Source: JAYVSZ01 sp043774925 (GTDB lineage Bacteria > Pseudomonadota > Gammaproteobacteria > Burkholderiales > Methylophilaceae). From it: a stretch of 25,692 nt of DNA. Shown one piece after another: positions 1-9,516 of the stretch. The stretch's first letter is position 1, and each line of letters opens with the position of its first letter. A model generated the notes under the pieces. It was given only the letters and a program-made list of their open reading frames with translations, was not told the origin of the DNA and did not search any database. The DNA lies in contig JAYVSZ010000012.1 in NCBI GenBank assembly GCA_043774925.1, forward strand, positions 1 through 25,692, read 5' to 3'. The position numbers were made by a program, and so were the translations under genes.

Positions 1-3
1 GCA

Positions 4-666
4 TCAGTTCGCTTGTCCTGCCAATTTTTTAAGTTCTGCACTGACTTTCTTAGCAAGACTTTTTGCGCTACTGGCGGTGGTGTTTTGTTCCAGCCAAGAG
101 CCTTCCATTTGAACATAAGAGGTGAATGCCTTGCGCTTTGTCTTAACATCTACCAACAAAAGTCTTGGATAAACGAACAGGTAGGTCGGCTTCATAGCCA
201 CACCTATGAGAATGTAATCAGCACCGCTACCTTCAGCCAAGCTGGCCGCAATATCAGTGTGATCGAATAAGTAGGTAGCTGATTGCACTGCCGAAATCGC
301 TTTGATCTTGTCATTGACAGGCACCATTTCTACGCCGTCTTCAACCAGTTTTTGTTTAAAAGCGACGTTAAAATAAGCAATACGCGCCAGTTCTTCTGGG
401 GGATTGGGTAAGTCTGTCAGGTCGTTTAGCACGAAGTCCAACACCATCACTTTGCCAATTGATGCAGTGGCAGTTGGTGAAGCGGCGGCTGGTTTAACGG
501 CGGGCTCAGCGGTGGTTTGTGTAGCTGCGACTGGTGCGGCAGCTACTGATTCAGCGACAGCTGGAGCTACCGCTGCATTAGTTGTTGTTGATCCAGCACA
601 GCCAGCTAGAGAGGCTAAGCCAACGAGACTTATAAGACAAATGACTTTTAGCATTAAATTTTTCAC
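4..666 (-). CDS. Predicted outer lipoprotein, DUF2380-like
   Basis: This encodes a 220-residue lipoprotein of unknown function. The start is a GTG at 666, supported by an AGGA seven bases upstream; an in-frame ATG at 654 is a weaker alternative. Residues 5-22 form a hydrophobic signal ending in the lipobox LAGC, so Cys22 should be lipidated. Residues 23-70 are a low-complexity Ala/Thr/Val/Pro linker. The folded part begins near VMVLDF and contains GADYILIGV and YPRLLLVDVKT. From memory this resembles the DUF2380 family of predicted lipoproteins, some of which occur near PQQ-dependent dehydrogenase genes in methylotrophs. No such dehydrogenase is adjacent here. The gene is complete and diverges from hemL. 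The lipoprotein call is firm; the family call is moderate and no biochemical role can be given. Confidence 0.75.
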   Translation of the reverse strand: MKNLMLKVICLISLVGLASLAGCAGSTTTNAAVAPAVAESVAAAPVAATQTTAEPAVKPAAASPTATASIGKVMVLDFVLNDLTDLPNPPEELARIAYFNVAFKQKLVEDGVEMVPVNDKIKAISAVQSATYLFDHTDIAASLAEGSGADYILIGVAMKPTYLFVYPRLLLVDVKTKRKAFTSYVQMEGSWLEQNTTASSAKSLAKKVSAELKKLAGQAN

Positions 667-704
667 GGGTAAATCCTTTGGGTGTAATTATTAAAATAGA
701 GTCA

Positions 705-733
705 ATTATCGCCAGCGATTAACATACTGACTA
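705..733 (-). promoter_or_regulatory. Candidate sigma-70 promoter for the lipoprotein gene
   Basis: Read on the minus strand, TAGTCA (728-733) is followed after exactly 17 bases by GATAAT (705-710). This would give a leader of about 30 nt before the GTG at 666. The -10 is good and the -35 matches four of six consensus bases. It is a candidate from pattern only. Confidence 0.35.
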
Positions 734-859
734 TACAGTACAGTGGCGTGTAGTTAAGTTTGCAAGTGCGCAATAGTGATGCAAATTGCGTCGTGTGCCC
801 CACATTAAACAGAACACTCTGATAAAATGCTAGCTAATCTTTATTAGTTGGCCAACATC

Positions 860-2140
860 ATGACCTCGCAAAATCAAATTCTTTTCGACAAATCTCTAGC
901 ACTTATTCCAGGTGGCGTTAATTCGCCTGTGCGCGCGTTTCGTAGCGTGGGCGGTACGCCAATTTTCTTTAAAAAAGGGCTGGGTTCTAAGCTGTGGGAT
1001 GTAGATGGCAAGGAGTACATCGATTACATCAACTCGTGGGGGCCGATGATTGTTGGGCACGCGCATCCAGAGGTGATTGCCGCTGTACAAGCGGCGGCGG
1101 CCAACAGTTTGAGTTTTGGTGCGCCAACTGGTTTAGAGCTGGAAATGGCGGAGTTGATTAATAAGCTGGTGCCTAGTATGGAGCAAGTGCGCTTAAACAG
1201 CAGCGGCACCGAGGCGACCATGAGCGCGATTCGCACCGCACGTGGCTTTACGGGGCGCGATAAAATTGTGAAATTTGAAGGTTGTTATCACGGCCATTCA
1301 GACGGGCTTTTGGTAAAAGCTGGCTCAGGATTATTAACATTTGGCGAGCCTGATTCTGGCGGCGTGCCAGCTAGTGTGGCTGCGCTTACGCTCACTTTAG
1401 AATACAACAATATTCAGCAACTTGAGGATTTGTTCAAACAAAGTGGCGACGAAATTGCCTGCGTAATTATTGAGCCAGTGGTTGGCAATATGAATTTAAT
1501 TGTGCCAAAAATGGAATTTTTACAAACTTTACGTGCGCTGTGTACAAAGCACGGCGCGGTGCTGATTTTTGATGAAGTAATGACAGGTTTTCGCGTGGCT
1601 TTGGGTGGCGCGCAAGCGCTTTACAACATCAAGCCAGACATGACAACGTTGGGCAAAGTCATTGGCGGCGGCTTGCCAGTGGGCGCGTTTGGCGGCAGAA
1701 AAGACATCATGCAATGCTTAGCGCCCGTGGGCAAAGTCTATCAAGCAGGTACGCTGTCAGGCAATCCTGTGGCGGTTACGGCGGGTTTGGTGACGCTAAA
1801 ATTGATTCAGGCAGAAGGCTTTCACGCACGCTTAACCGCACAAACAGCAAAGCTCATGCAAGGCTTAATTGGCGCGGCCGCCAAGGCAGGCGTACCGTTT
1901 AACGCGCAAAGTGTGGGCGGCATGTTCGGTCTCTATTTCAATTCCAACATCCCAAGCAGTTTTGCTGAAATGACGACTTGCGATAAAGCTGCATTTAACA
2001 AGTTTTTCCACAGCATGTTAGATAGCGGTATTTACCTTGGCCCATCGGCGTTTGAGGCGGGCTTTGTCTCTGCAGCGCATACGGATGCTGACATTGCTAC
2101 AACAATTGTGGCGGCAGAAAACGCTTTTGCACAAATTTAG
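860..2140 (+). CDS. hemL: Glutamate-1-semialdehyde 2,1-aminomutase
   Basis: HemL is a cytosolic PLP enzyme that converts glutamate-1-semialdehyde to 5-aminolevulinate, the last step of the C5 route to tetrapyrroles. The 426 residues match the usual length. Visible family landmarks are IPGGVNSPVRAF near the N-terminus, SSGTEATMSAIR, FEGCYHGHSD, DEVMTGFRVA, TLGKVIGGGLPVGAFGG and YQAGTLSGNP. The PLP-binding lysine should be Lys266 in the GKVIGGG motif. An in-frame TTG lies four codons upstream at 848, but the ATG at 860 gives the normal N-terminus, so I use it; neither has a convincing Shine-Dalgarno sequence. The gene diverges from the lipoprotein gene and is followed by gltB after a gap carrying its own promoter-like sequence. 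The identification is secure. Confidence 0.97.
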   Translation: MTSQNQILFDKSLALIPGGVNSPVRAFRSVGGTPIFFKKGLGSKLWDVDGKEYIDYINSWGPMIVGHAHPEVIAAVQAAAANSLSFGAPTGLELEMAELINKLVPSMEQVRLNSSGTEATMSAIRTARGFTGRDKIVKFEGCYHGHSDGLLVKAGSGLLTFGEPDSGGVPASVAALTLTLEYNNIQQLEDLFKQSGDEIACVIIEPVVGNMNLIVPKMEFLQTLRALCTKHGAVLIFDEVMTGFRVALGGAQALYNIKPDMTTLGKVIGGGLPVGAFGGRKDIMQCLAPVGKVYQAGTLSGNPVAVTAGLVTLKLIQAEGFHARLTAQTAKLMQGLIGAAAKAGVPFNAQSVGGMFGLYFNSNIPSSFAEMTTCDKAAFNKFFHSMLDSGIYLGPSAFEAGFVSAAHTDADIATTIVAAENAFAQI

Positions 2141-2161
2141 CCAAAAAATCAGGCTATGTGA

Positions 2162-2190
2162 TTGATAGCAAGACGATTTAACGGTATTAT
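2162..2190 (+). promoter_or_regulatory. Strong candidate sigma-70 promoter for gltBD
   Basis: TTGATA (2162-2167), a 17-base spacer, then TATTAT (2185-2190): each box differs from consensus at one position and the spacing is ideal. Transcription would begin near 2197, leaving only about nine bases before an in-frame ATG at 2206. This favours a start further downstream. Confidence 0.55.
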
Positions 2191-2250
2191 TGAAGGTTCC
2201 GCTAAATGTTTTGTGAACTAGATAATATGGCAATAAATCAAGGCAACCCA

Positions 2251-5200
2251 ATGACTAAATTGGGCGCAGCACCTGCTCAGCAAGGCTTATACAATCCCGC
2301 AAACGAACACGACTCCTGTGGCGTCGGTTTTGTTGCGCACATCAAGGGTAAAAAAAGCCACGAAATTGTGCAGCAAGGTTTGGAATTACTCACCAATTTA
2401 ACGCATCGCGGTGCGACGGGTTACGACCCGAAGCTAGGCGATGGCGCGGGTTTGCTGATGCAATTGCCAGATGCGTTTATGCGCAAAGAGGCAACGAAAT
2501 TCGATTTTGATTTGCCAGAAGCTGGAAAATACGCGGTGGGCAATGTGTTTATGCCGCAAAGCGCCGCCAACCAAAAACAAGTTGAAGCGATTTTTGCTAA
2601 AATTATTGCGGAAGAAGGCCAAACGCTACTTGGCTGGCGCAATGTGCCAGTGGATAACAGCAATATTGCTGATGCTGCGCGTGATGTAGAGCCCGCTATG
2701 AGGCAGGTGTTTATTGGTTCGCAGGCTGATAGTCAGAATACGTTTGAGCGCAAGTGTTTTGTCATTCGCAAGCGCGTCGAACACGCCGTGCGTGCCTTAA
2801 AATTGCAAGACAAAGCGGCATTTTACGTGCCGTCGCTTTCCAGCCGAATCATTGTTTATAAAGGCATGTTGCTGGCAAACGAAGTGGGCGTTTACTACAA
2901 AGATTTGGCTGATGAGAGCGTGGTTTCTGCGCTAGCGCTTGTTCATCAACGTTTTTCCACCAATACTTTCCCTGCTTGGGATTTAGCGCATCCGTTCCGC
3001 ATGATTGCGCACAACGGCGAAATTAACACGGTGCAAGGCAACGTTAATTGGATGGCGGCGCGTCACGAGACCATGAAATCTGCCGTGATTGGCGAGGATT
3101 TGGACAAACTTTGGCCGCTAATTGCCGAAGGCCAGTCGGATTCTGCCTGTTTTGATAACTGCCTAGAATTGCTGGTGGCGGGCGGTTACAGCTTGCCACA
3201 CGCCATGATGATGTTGATTCCAGAGGCTTGGAATAACAACCCGTTGATGTCGGAAGACCGCCGCGCTTTTTACGAATATCACGCTGCGCTGATGGAGCCA
3301 TGGGACGGCCCGGCTGCTGTTGCATTTACCGATGGCCGCATGATTGGTGCGACGCTCGACCGCAACGGCTTGCGCCCAGCGCGTTATTTGGTGACGGATG
3401 ACGACATCGTGATGATGGCTTCTGAAATGGGTGTGATTACTTTCCCGCAAGAAAAAATCGTTAAAAAATGGCGTTTGCAACCTGGCAAAATGTTGCTAAT
3501 AGACACAGAACAAGGTCGTATTATTGACGACGAAGAAGTTAAAAAGCAACTCGCCGCTGCCAAGCCTTACCGTAAATGGATTGAAGAGTCGCGTTATTTT
3601 CTAAGTGATTTAGCTGAGCAAGGTAGCGTATTTGAGCTAAATGAATCTTTACTCGACACGCAGCAAGCGTTTGGTTACACGCAAGAAGACATTAAATTCA
3701 TCCTTCAGCCGATGATTGAAAACGGCGAAGAAGGCGCTGGCTCGATGGGCAATGACGCGGCGTTGCCAGTGCTTTCCGATAAACCAAAATTGCTTTACAA
3801 CTATTTTAAGCAATTATTCGCACAAGTCACCAATCCACCGATTGACCCAATCCGTGAAGAATTGGTAATGTCGTTAGTGACCTTTATTGGCCCTAAACCA
3901 AACTTGCTCGGTGTGGATGAAACCAAGCCAGCGATTCGCTTGGAAGCCAGCCAACCTGTTTTAAGTAACGAAGACTTGGCTAAGTTGCAAAATATCAAAA
4001 CTGCGACCAAAGGCGCTTATAACGCCTTGACGCTGGACATGACCTACGATTTTGCATCGGGCAAAAACGGCATGAAAGCGGCGCTGGAGCAGCTTTGCCA
4101 AGCAGCCGAAAAAGCGGTGCGTGAACACTTTAATCTGCTAATTCTTTCCGATCGCGGCATGAACAAAAATCGCATGGCGATTCCTGCATTGCTTGCTTGC
4201 GCGGCCACGCATGAGCATTTGGTAAAAGCTGGTTTGCGCACCAGCACGGGTTTGGTGGTTGATACTGGCTCAGCGCGCGAGGTGCATCATTTCGCGCTAT
4301 TGGCAGGCTATGGCGCCGAAGCGGTTTGCCCGTGGCTGGCCTACGAAACTATCGCCAGCATGACGGACGATGCTTACACTGCAAACAAAAACTTTGTCAA
4401 AGCCATTGGCAAAGGCATGTATAAAGTCATGTCCAAAATGGGCATTTCGACCTACCAATCCTACTGCGGCGCGCAAATTTTCGAGGCGATTGGCCTCAAC
4501 AGCGCCTTCGTTGGCAAATATTTCACCGGCACCACCAGCAATATCGAAGGCATTGGTTTGGACGAAGTGGCCGAAGAAGCCTTGCGTTTGCATACCGCCG
4601 CATTCGGCGCAGACCCAGTATTGGCGCACGCTTTGGACGCAGGCGGCGAGTACGCTTTCCGCGTACGCGGCGAGCAGCACATGTGGACGCCTGAGTCGAT
4701 TTCTAAACTACAAAATGCAACGCGTACCAATAAATACGAGACTTTCAAAGAATATGCGAAACTCATCAACGACCAGTCGCGTCGCCACATGACATTGCGC
4801 GGCTTGTTTGAATTTAAACCAAAAAATCAGCCAATTCCATTAGAGCAAGTGGAATCTGCCAAAGAAATTGTTAAGCGCTTTGCAACAGGCGCAATGTCGC
4901 TTGGCTCTATTTCAACCGAGGCGCACGCCACGCTTGCCATTGCCATGAACCGCATTGGTGGCAAATCTAATACAGGTGAAGGCGGTGAAGATTCAAAACG
5001 CTTTATTCCTGTCGCGACGGATACCACGATGGCAAAAGTCATTGGCGAGAATATTATCCAGCGCGACATTCCGCTTAAAGCGGGCGATTCCATGCGTTCG
5101 CGCATCAAGCAAGTGGCGTCTGGCCGTTTTGGTGTGACCGCCGAATATTTGGCTTCGGCAGATCAAATTCAAATTAAAATGGCGCAAGGCGCAAAACCTG

Positions 5201-6864
5201 GCGAAGGCGGCCAATTGCCAGGCCATAAGGTTTCTGAATACATCGCAAAATTACGTTTTTCTGTACCAGGAGTCGGCTTAATTTCGCCACCACCGCACCA
5301 CGATATTTACTCGATTGAAGATTTAGCGCAGCTGATTCACGATTTGAAAAACGCCAACCCAAGCGCCTCTATCTCGGTTAAATTGGTATCAGAAACAGGC
5401 ATTGGTACCGTTGCAGCGGGCGTTGCCAAAGCAAAATCCGATCATATCGTAGTAGCTGGGCATGACGGCGGCACAGGCGCATCGCCTATTTCATCGGTAA
5501 AACACGCAGGTACGCCGTGGGAGCTTGGGCTTTCCGAGACGCAACAAACATTAGTGCTAAATCAGTTGCGTGGCCGCGTGGTGGTGCAAGTCGATGGCCA
5601 AATTAAAACCGGTCGCGACGTTATTATTGGCGCGCTTTTGGGTGCGGATGAATTTGGCTTTGCCACCGCGCCATTGGTGGTTGAAGGCTGCATTATGATG
5701 CGTAAATGCCACCTGAATACTTGCCCCGTCGGCGTGGCGACGCAAGACCCAGAGCTGCGCAAAAAATTTACTGGTCAGCCTGAGCATGTGGTGAACTTCT
5801 TCTTCTTTATTGCAGAGGAAGCCCGCGAACTGATGGCGAGCTTGGGCATTGCCAAGTTTAGCGATTTAATTGGTCGTGCCGATTTGCTGGATATGCAAAA
5901 AGGCATTGAGCATTGGAAAATTCAAGGTTTGAATTTTGCTAAAATTTTCCATCAGCCAGATATGCCAGCCAGCGTTTCACGTAAAAATAATGATGTGCAG
6001 GATCACGGTTTAGCGAATGCACTAGATAACAAACTGATTTCACTGGCAAAAACCGCTTTGGAAAATGGCGAAAAAGTCACCATCGACATGCCAATTACCA
6101 ATACTAACCGCACGGTTGGCACGATGCTTTCGCACGAAGTCGCCAAACGTTATGGCAATGCAGGCTTGCCTAATGGCAGCATTAACATTAACTTTACTGG
6201 CACTTCTGGCCAAAGTTTTGGCGCGTTTTTAGCCAAAGGTATTAGCTTTGATTTAACGGGCGAAGGCAATGATTACGTGGGAAAAGGTCTTTGCGGCGGC
6301 CGAATTGTGATTAAGCCACCAAAAGCCTTCCGTGGCATTTCACACGAAAATATCATTATCGGCAACACCGTGATGTACGGCGCGACGACAGGCGAGGCCT
6401 ATTTTAGCGGTGTTGCGGGCGAGCGCTTTTGTGTGCGCAACTCAGGCGCTTCGGCAGTTGTAGAAGGCTTGGGCAACCACGGCTGCGAGTATATGACAGG
6501 CGGCACGGTGGTTGTTTTAGGCGTTACTGGCCAAAATTTCGCGGCGGGTATGAGCGGCGGTGTAGCGTATGTTTATGACATCGACGGCATGTTCGCCAAA
6601 CGTTGCAATATGAGCATGGTTGCGTTAGAAAAAGTAGAGAGCGCAGAAGCCAGCGTTGGCGCGATTAAACATATGGGCATGGCAGATGAAACTTTGCTCA
6701 AAACGCTGATAGCGAATCACGCAAATTACACTGACAGTAGCCGAGCAAAAGCGATTTTGGCAGATTGGGCGCATGAGCGTAACAAGTTTGTAAAAGTCAT
6801 GCCACACGAATATAAACGCGCGCTCACAGAGCTGGCCGCGGCAGCAAGTAAGGAAGCAGCATAA
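2251..6864 (+). CDS. gltB: Glutamate synthase (NADPH), large subunit
   Basis: The GOGAT alpha subunit hydrolyses glutamine and passes the ammonia through an internal tunnel to 2-oxoglutarate at an FMN site, making glutamate together with GltD. The 1537 residues have the standard order: class II glutaminase domain (from Cys23 to about 430), central domain (about 490-780), FMN/Fe-S synthase domain (about 850-1220) and a C-terminal GXGXG beta-helix from about 1300. Cys23 in HDSCGVGF becomes the N-terminal nucleophile after a short propeptide is removed. Cys1147, Cys1153 and Cys1158 (C-x5-C-x4-C) bind the 3Fe-4S cluster. The ATG at 2251 has AAGG seven bases upstream; in-frame ATGs at 2206 and 2227 are possible but sit close to or beside the predicted transcription start. 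The stop overlaps the gltD start by one base. Confidence 0.97.
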   Translation: MTKLGAAPAQQGLYNPANEHDSCGVGFVAHIKGKKSHEIVQQGLELLTNLTHRGATGYDPKLGDGAGLLMQLPDAFMRKEATKFDFDLPEAGKYAVGNVFMPQSAANQKQVEAIFAKIIAEEGQTLLGWRNVPVDNSNIADAARDVEPAMRQVFIGSQADSQNTFERKCFVIRKRVEHAVRALKLQDKAAFYVPSLSSRIIVYKGMLLANEVGVYYKDLADESVVSALALVHQRFSTNTFPAWDLAHPFRMIAHNGEINTVQGNVNWMAARHETMKSAVIGEDLDKLWPLIAEGQSDSACFDNCLELLVAGGYSLPHAMMMLIPEAWNNNPLMSEDRRAFYEYHAALMEPWDGPAAVAFTDGRMIGATLDRNGLRPARYLVTDDDIVMMASEMGVITFPQEKIVKKWRLQPGKMLLIDTEQGRIIDDEEVKKQLAAAKPYRKWIEESRYFLSDLAEQGSVFELNESLLDTQQAFGYTQEDIKFILQPMIENGEEGAGSMGNDAALPVLSDKPKLLYNYFKQLFAQVTNPPIDPIREELVMSLVTFIGPKPNLLGVDETKPAIRLEASQPVLSNEDLAKLQNIKTATKGAYNALTLDMTYDFASGKNGMKAALEQLCQAAEKAVREHFNLLILSDRGMNKNRMAIPALLACAATHEHLVKAGLRTSTGLVVDTGSAREVHHFALLAGYGAEAVCPWLAYETIASMTDDAYTANKNFVKAIGKGMYKVMSKMGISTYQSYCGAQIFEAIGLNSAFVGKYFTGTTSNIEGIGLDEVAEEALRLHTAAFGADPVLAHALDAGGEYAFRVRGEQHMWTPESISKLQNATRTNKYETFKEYAKLINDQSRRHMTLRGLFEFKPKNQPIPLEQVESAKEIVKRFATGAMSLGSISTEAHATLAIAMNRIGGKSNTGEGGEDSKRFIPVATDTTMAKVIGENIIQRDIPLKAGDSMRSRIKQVASGRFGVTAEYLASADQIQIKMAQGAKPGEGGQLPGHKVSEYIAKLRFSVPGVGLISPPPHHDIYSIEDLAQLIHDLKNANPSASISVKLVSETGIGTVAAGVAKAKSDHIVVAGHDGGTGASPISSVKHAGTPWELGLSETQQTLVLNQLRGRVVVQVDGQIKTGRDVIIGALLGADEFGFATAPLVVEGCIMMRKCHLNTCPVGVATQDPELRKKFTGQPEHVVNFFFFIAEEARELMASLGIAKFSDLIGRADLLDMQKGIEHWKIQGLNFAKIFHQPDMPASVSRKNNDVQDHGLANALDNKLISLAKTALENGEKVTIDMPITNTNRTVGTMLSHEVAKRYGNAGLPNGSININFTGTSGQSFGAFLAKGISFDLTGEGNDYVGKGLCGGRIVIKPPKAFRGISHENIIIGNTVMYGATTGEAYFSGVAGERFCVRNSGASAVVEGLGNHGCEYMTGGTVVVLGVTGQNFAAGMSGGVAYVYDIDGMFAKRCNMSMVALEKVESAEASVGAIKHMGMADETLLKTLIANHANYTDSSRAKAILADWAHERNKFVKVMPHEYKRALTELAAAASKEAA

Positions 6865-8291
6865 TGGGGAAAGTTACGGGATTTATGGAATTTGAGCGCC
6901 TGTCAGAAGCAAATCTGCCAGTCAAAGATCGCGTTCAAAATTACAAAGAATTTGTACTGCATTTAACAGACGACCAAGCCAAACAGCAGGGCGCGCGATG
7001 CATGGATTGCGGCATTCCGTTTTGCACCTCGGGTTGCCCTGTAAATAATATCATTCCCGATTTCAACGATTTGGTCTACCACCAAGATTGGCGCAACGCG
7101 ATTGATACGCTGCATTCCACCAACAATTTCCCCGAGTTTACTGGCCGCATCTGCCCAGCACCTTGCGAAGCAGCATGTACGCTCAACATTAATAACGACG
7201 CGGTTGGCATTAAATCCATCGAGCACGCGATTATCGATAAAGCTTGGGAAAATAATTGGGTTACACCACAAATTAACCCCAATAGAACAGGTAAAAAAGT
7301 GGCGGTTGTAGGTTCTGGCCCAGCGGGTTTAGCGGCGGCGCAACAGCTTGCGCGTGCTGGTCACGCTGTGACTGTTTTTGAGAAAAACAGCCGCGTTGGT
7401 GGCTTAATGCGCTATGGCATTCCCGATTTTAAAATGGAAAAATCACATATCGATCGTCGCATGGCACAGATGGAAGCAGAGGGTGTGACGTTTAAAGTGA
7501 ATCAACATGTTGGTGTTGACGTGAGCGCAGACGATTTACAAAGCGAATTTGACGCGGTGGTATTGGCGGGCGGCGCAGAGTTTCCGCGCGATTTGGTCGC
7601 CAAAGGCCGCGAGCTGGATGGCGTGATGTTCGCCATGGATTTTTTGCCAGCGCAAAACAAAGTAAACGCGGGTGACAAGGTGCCAAACCAAGTGCGAGCA
7701 ACAGGTAAACACGTAGTGGTGATTGGTGGCGGCGATACGGGTTCTGACTGCGTTGGCACGTCGAATCGCCATGGCGCAGCCAGCGTGACGCAGTTTGAGC
7801 TGATGCCGCAACCGCCAGCGCAAGAAAATAGGCCGCTCACGTGGCCAAATTGGCCGCTTAAAATGCGCACTTCTAGTAGCCACGAAGAAGGCGCAGACCG
7901 CGATTGGTCGATTACAACAAAAGAGTTGGTTGGCGAAAATGGCAAGGTCACGCATTTAGTTGGCGCAAAAGTGGAATGGATTGACGGCAAAATGGTGGAA
8001 ATTGCAGGTTCGGAGTTCACTATTCCCGCAGATTTAGTGCTGCTTGCCATGGGTTTTGTTTCACCCGTGCAAAAAGTATTAGAAGTATTTGGCGTAGAAA
8101 AAGATGCGCGCGGTAATGCCAAAGCGACGACAGATGGCGTTGGCTGCTACAAGACTAGCAAAGACAAGATATTCGCCGCGGGCGATATGCGCCGCGGCCA
8201 GTCCTTAGTCGTTTGGGCGATTCGCGAAGGTCGCCAATGCGCGCGCGCCGTGGACGAATTTTTGATGGGCACGACTACATTACCACGTTAA
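6864..8291 (+). CDS. gltD: Glutamate synthase (NADPH), small subunit
   Basis: GltD takes electrons from NADPH through FAD and 4Fe-4S clusters to the GltB FMN site. The 475 residues fit the family. Near the N-terminus, Cys46, Cys49, Cys54 and Cys58 (C-x2-C-x4-C-x3-C) and Cys97, Cys101 and Cys105 are the expected cluster ligands. The FAD dinucleotide fold follows at VAVVGSGPAGLAAA (about 146-160). The NADPH fold is at VVVIGGGDTGSD (about 284-296), and the C-terminal FAAGDMRRGQSLVVWAI segment is typical. The start ATG shares its A with the gltB stop (TAATG), so translation is probably coupled and keeps the subunits equimolar. A hairpin terminator follows. The identification is secure. Confidence 0.97.
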   Translation: MGKVTGFMEFERLSEANLPVKDRVQNYKEFVLHLTDDQAKQQGARCMDCGIPFCTSGCPVNNIIPDFNDLVYHQDWRNAIDTLHSTNNFPEFTGRICPAPCEAACTLNINNDAVGIKSIEHAIIDKAWENNWVTPQINPNRTGKKVAVVGSGPAGLAAAQQLARAGHAVTVFEKNSRVGGLMRYGIPDFKMEKSHIDRRMAQMEAEGVTFKVNQHVGVDVSADDLQSEFDAVVLAGGAEFPRDLVAKGRELDGVMFAMDFLPAQNKVNAGDKVPNQVRATGKHVVVIGGGDTGSDCVGTSNRHGAASVTQFELMPQPPAQENRPLTWPNWPLKMRTSSSHEEGADRDWSITTKELVGENGKVTHLVGAKVEWIDGKMVEIAGSEFTIPADLVLLAMGFVSPVQKVLEVFGVEKDARGNAKATTDGVGCYKTSKDKIFAAGDMRRGQSLVVWAIREGRQCARAVDEFLMGTTTLPR

Positions 8292-8318
8292 TAGATGAAT
8301 AATTAGCAGTAAAATAAA

Positions 8319-8354
8319 GGGGATACGGAAGCAATGATGTATCCCCATTTTTTT
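8319..8354 (+). terminator. Rho-independent terminator of gltBD
   Basis: The arms GGGGATAC (8319-8326) and GTATCCCC (8339-8346) pair perfectly around a 12-base loop and are followed by a run of seven T (8348-8354). It lies 27 bases after the gltD stop and ends the gltBD unit. hemE starts only 12 bases later, so hemE relies on readthrough or on a promoter inside this area. Confidence 0.85.
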
Positions 8355-8365
8355 GAGAATAAACA

Positions 8366-9430
8366 ATGACAACTTTACAAAACGATACATTATTGAAAGC
8401 GCTTATGCGTGAGCCCACCGATTACACGCCTGTATGGATGATGCGCCAAGCTGGGCGCTATTTGCCGGAATATCGCGAAAGCCGCAAAACTGCAGGTAGC
8501 TTTCTACAGCTTTGTAAAAACCCTAACTTCGCGACAGAAGTGACTTTGCAACCACTAGATCGTTACCCACTTTTGGATGCTTCTATTTTATTTTCAGATA
8601 TTCTTACCGTGCCCGACGCGATGGGCTTGGGGCTTTATTTTGAGGAAGGCGAAGGTCCTAAATTTGAGCGTACTTTGCGTGAAGAAGCGGATATTAAAAA
8701 ACTGCATGTGCCAGATATGGCCAAGCTGCAATACGTGTTTGATGCGGTATCCAGCATTCGCAAGGCGGTGAATGGCCGCGTGCCCCTTATCGGCTTTGCG
8801 GGTAGCCCGTGGACGCTTGCTACTTACATGGTAGAAGGCAAAGGCGGTACAGACTTTTTAAACATTAAGAAAATGGCTTATGCTCGGCCAGATTTATTAC
8901 ATCATATTTTGGATATTACTGCACAAACGGTTACGCAGTATTTAAACGCGCAAATTGCCGCTGGTGCTCAAGCCGTGATGATATTCGATTCGTGGGGAGG
9001 TGCGCTTTCTCACAACGCTTACACCGAGTTCTCGCTTAACTATATGCAAAAAATCGTCAATGGCCTTACACGCAATGCAGATGGCCGTGTAGTGCCGCGC
9101 ATTGTTTTTACCAAAGGTGGCGCTTTGTGGCTTGAGGCACAAGCGGAGATTGGTGCAGACGCGCTAGGCTTGGACTGGGCGGTGGATATTGGCCAAGCAC
9201 GCAAGCGTGTGGGCAATAAAATGGCGCTACAAGGCAATATGGATCCAGCGATTTTGCTTAGCACACCGCAAGCGATTGAAAAGGAAGTGGCCAGTATTTT
9301 AAGCAGTTATGGGCATGGCAACGGCCATGTGTTTAACCTTGGCCACGGCATTACGCAATGGACGCCGCCAGAGAATGCAGATGCGATGATAGCTGCTGTC
9401 CGCGCGCAAAGTGGGCAGTATCACAAGTAG
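8366..9430 (+). CDS. hemE: Uroporphyrinogen decarboxylase
   Basis: HemE removes four carboxyl groups from uroporphyrinogen III to give coproporphyrinogen III in the cytosol, with no cofactor. The 354 residues match the family. The N-terminal signature PVWMMRQAGRYLPEYR carries the substrate-binding Arg27 and Arg31. Asp78 in LLDASILFSDIL is the conserved aspartate that holds the pyrrole nitrogens. IGFAGSPWTLATYM, FDSWGGALS, LGLDWAVD and the C-terminal HVFNLGHGI are further landmarks. The ATG at 8366 is preceded by a weak GAG eight bases upstream. The gene sits behind the gltBD terminator and converges on the cold-shock gene. Together with hemL it places two heme-synthesis steps on either side of glutamate synthase. 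Confidence 0.97.
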   Translation: MTTLQNDTLLKALMREPTDYTPVWMMRQAGRYLPEYRESRKTAGSFLQLCKNPNFATEVTLQPLDRYPLLDASILFSDILTVPDAMGLGLYFEEGEGPKFERTLREEADIKKLHVPDMAKLQYVFDAVSSIRKAVNGRVPLIGFAGSPWTLATYMVEGKGGTDFLNIKKMAYARPDLLHHILDITAQTVTQYLNAQIAAGAQAVMIFDSWGGALSHNAYTEFSLNYMQKIVNGLTRNADGRVVPRIVFTKGGALWLEAQAEIGADALGLDWAVDIGQARKRVGNKMALQGNMDPAILLSTPQAIEKEVASILSSYGHGNGHVFNLGHGITQWTPPENADAMIAAVRAQSGQYHK

Positions 9431-9451
9431 CACATTTAACAAGGAGCAGAC

Positions 9452-9487
9452 AAAAAAATGGCTCAATTAAGAGCCATTTTCTTTTTT
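9452..9487. terminator. Bidirectional terminator between hemE and the cold-shock gene
   Basis: AAAATGGCTC (9455-9464) pairs perfectly with GAGCCATTTT (9471-9480) around a six-base AATTAA loop. An A-run lies to the left and a T-run to the right, so it can end transcription from both convergent genes. Confidence 0.88.
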
Positions 9488-9516
9488 GGGTTCTTAGTTA
9501 CCCAAGCTTTTCAATA

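Noticed and set aside
725..744. SOS (LexA) box-like sequence TACTG-ACT-ATACAGTA
   Set aside because: The right half matches LexA well, but CTG and CAG are six bases apart instead of ten, and neither neighbouring gene is a repair gene.
848..859. TTG at 848 as the hemL start
   Set aside because: The ATG four codons later gives the normal HemL N-terminus and there is no ribosome site favouring TTG.
7502..8122. 206-codon open frame opposite gltD
   Set aside because: It is antisense to a conserved gene with full motifs; its translation is a shadow of gltD codon bias without a ribosome site or known domain.
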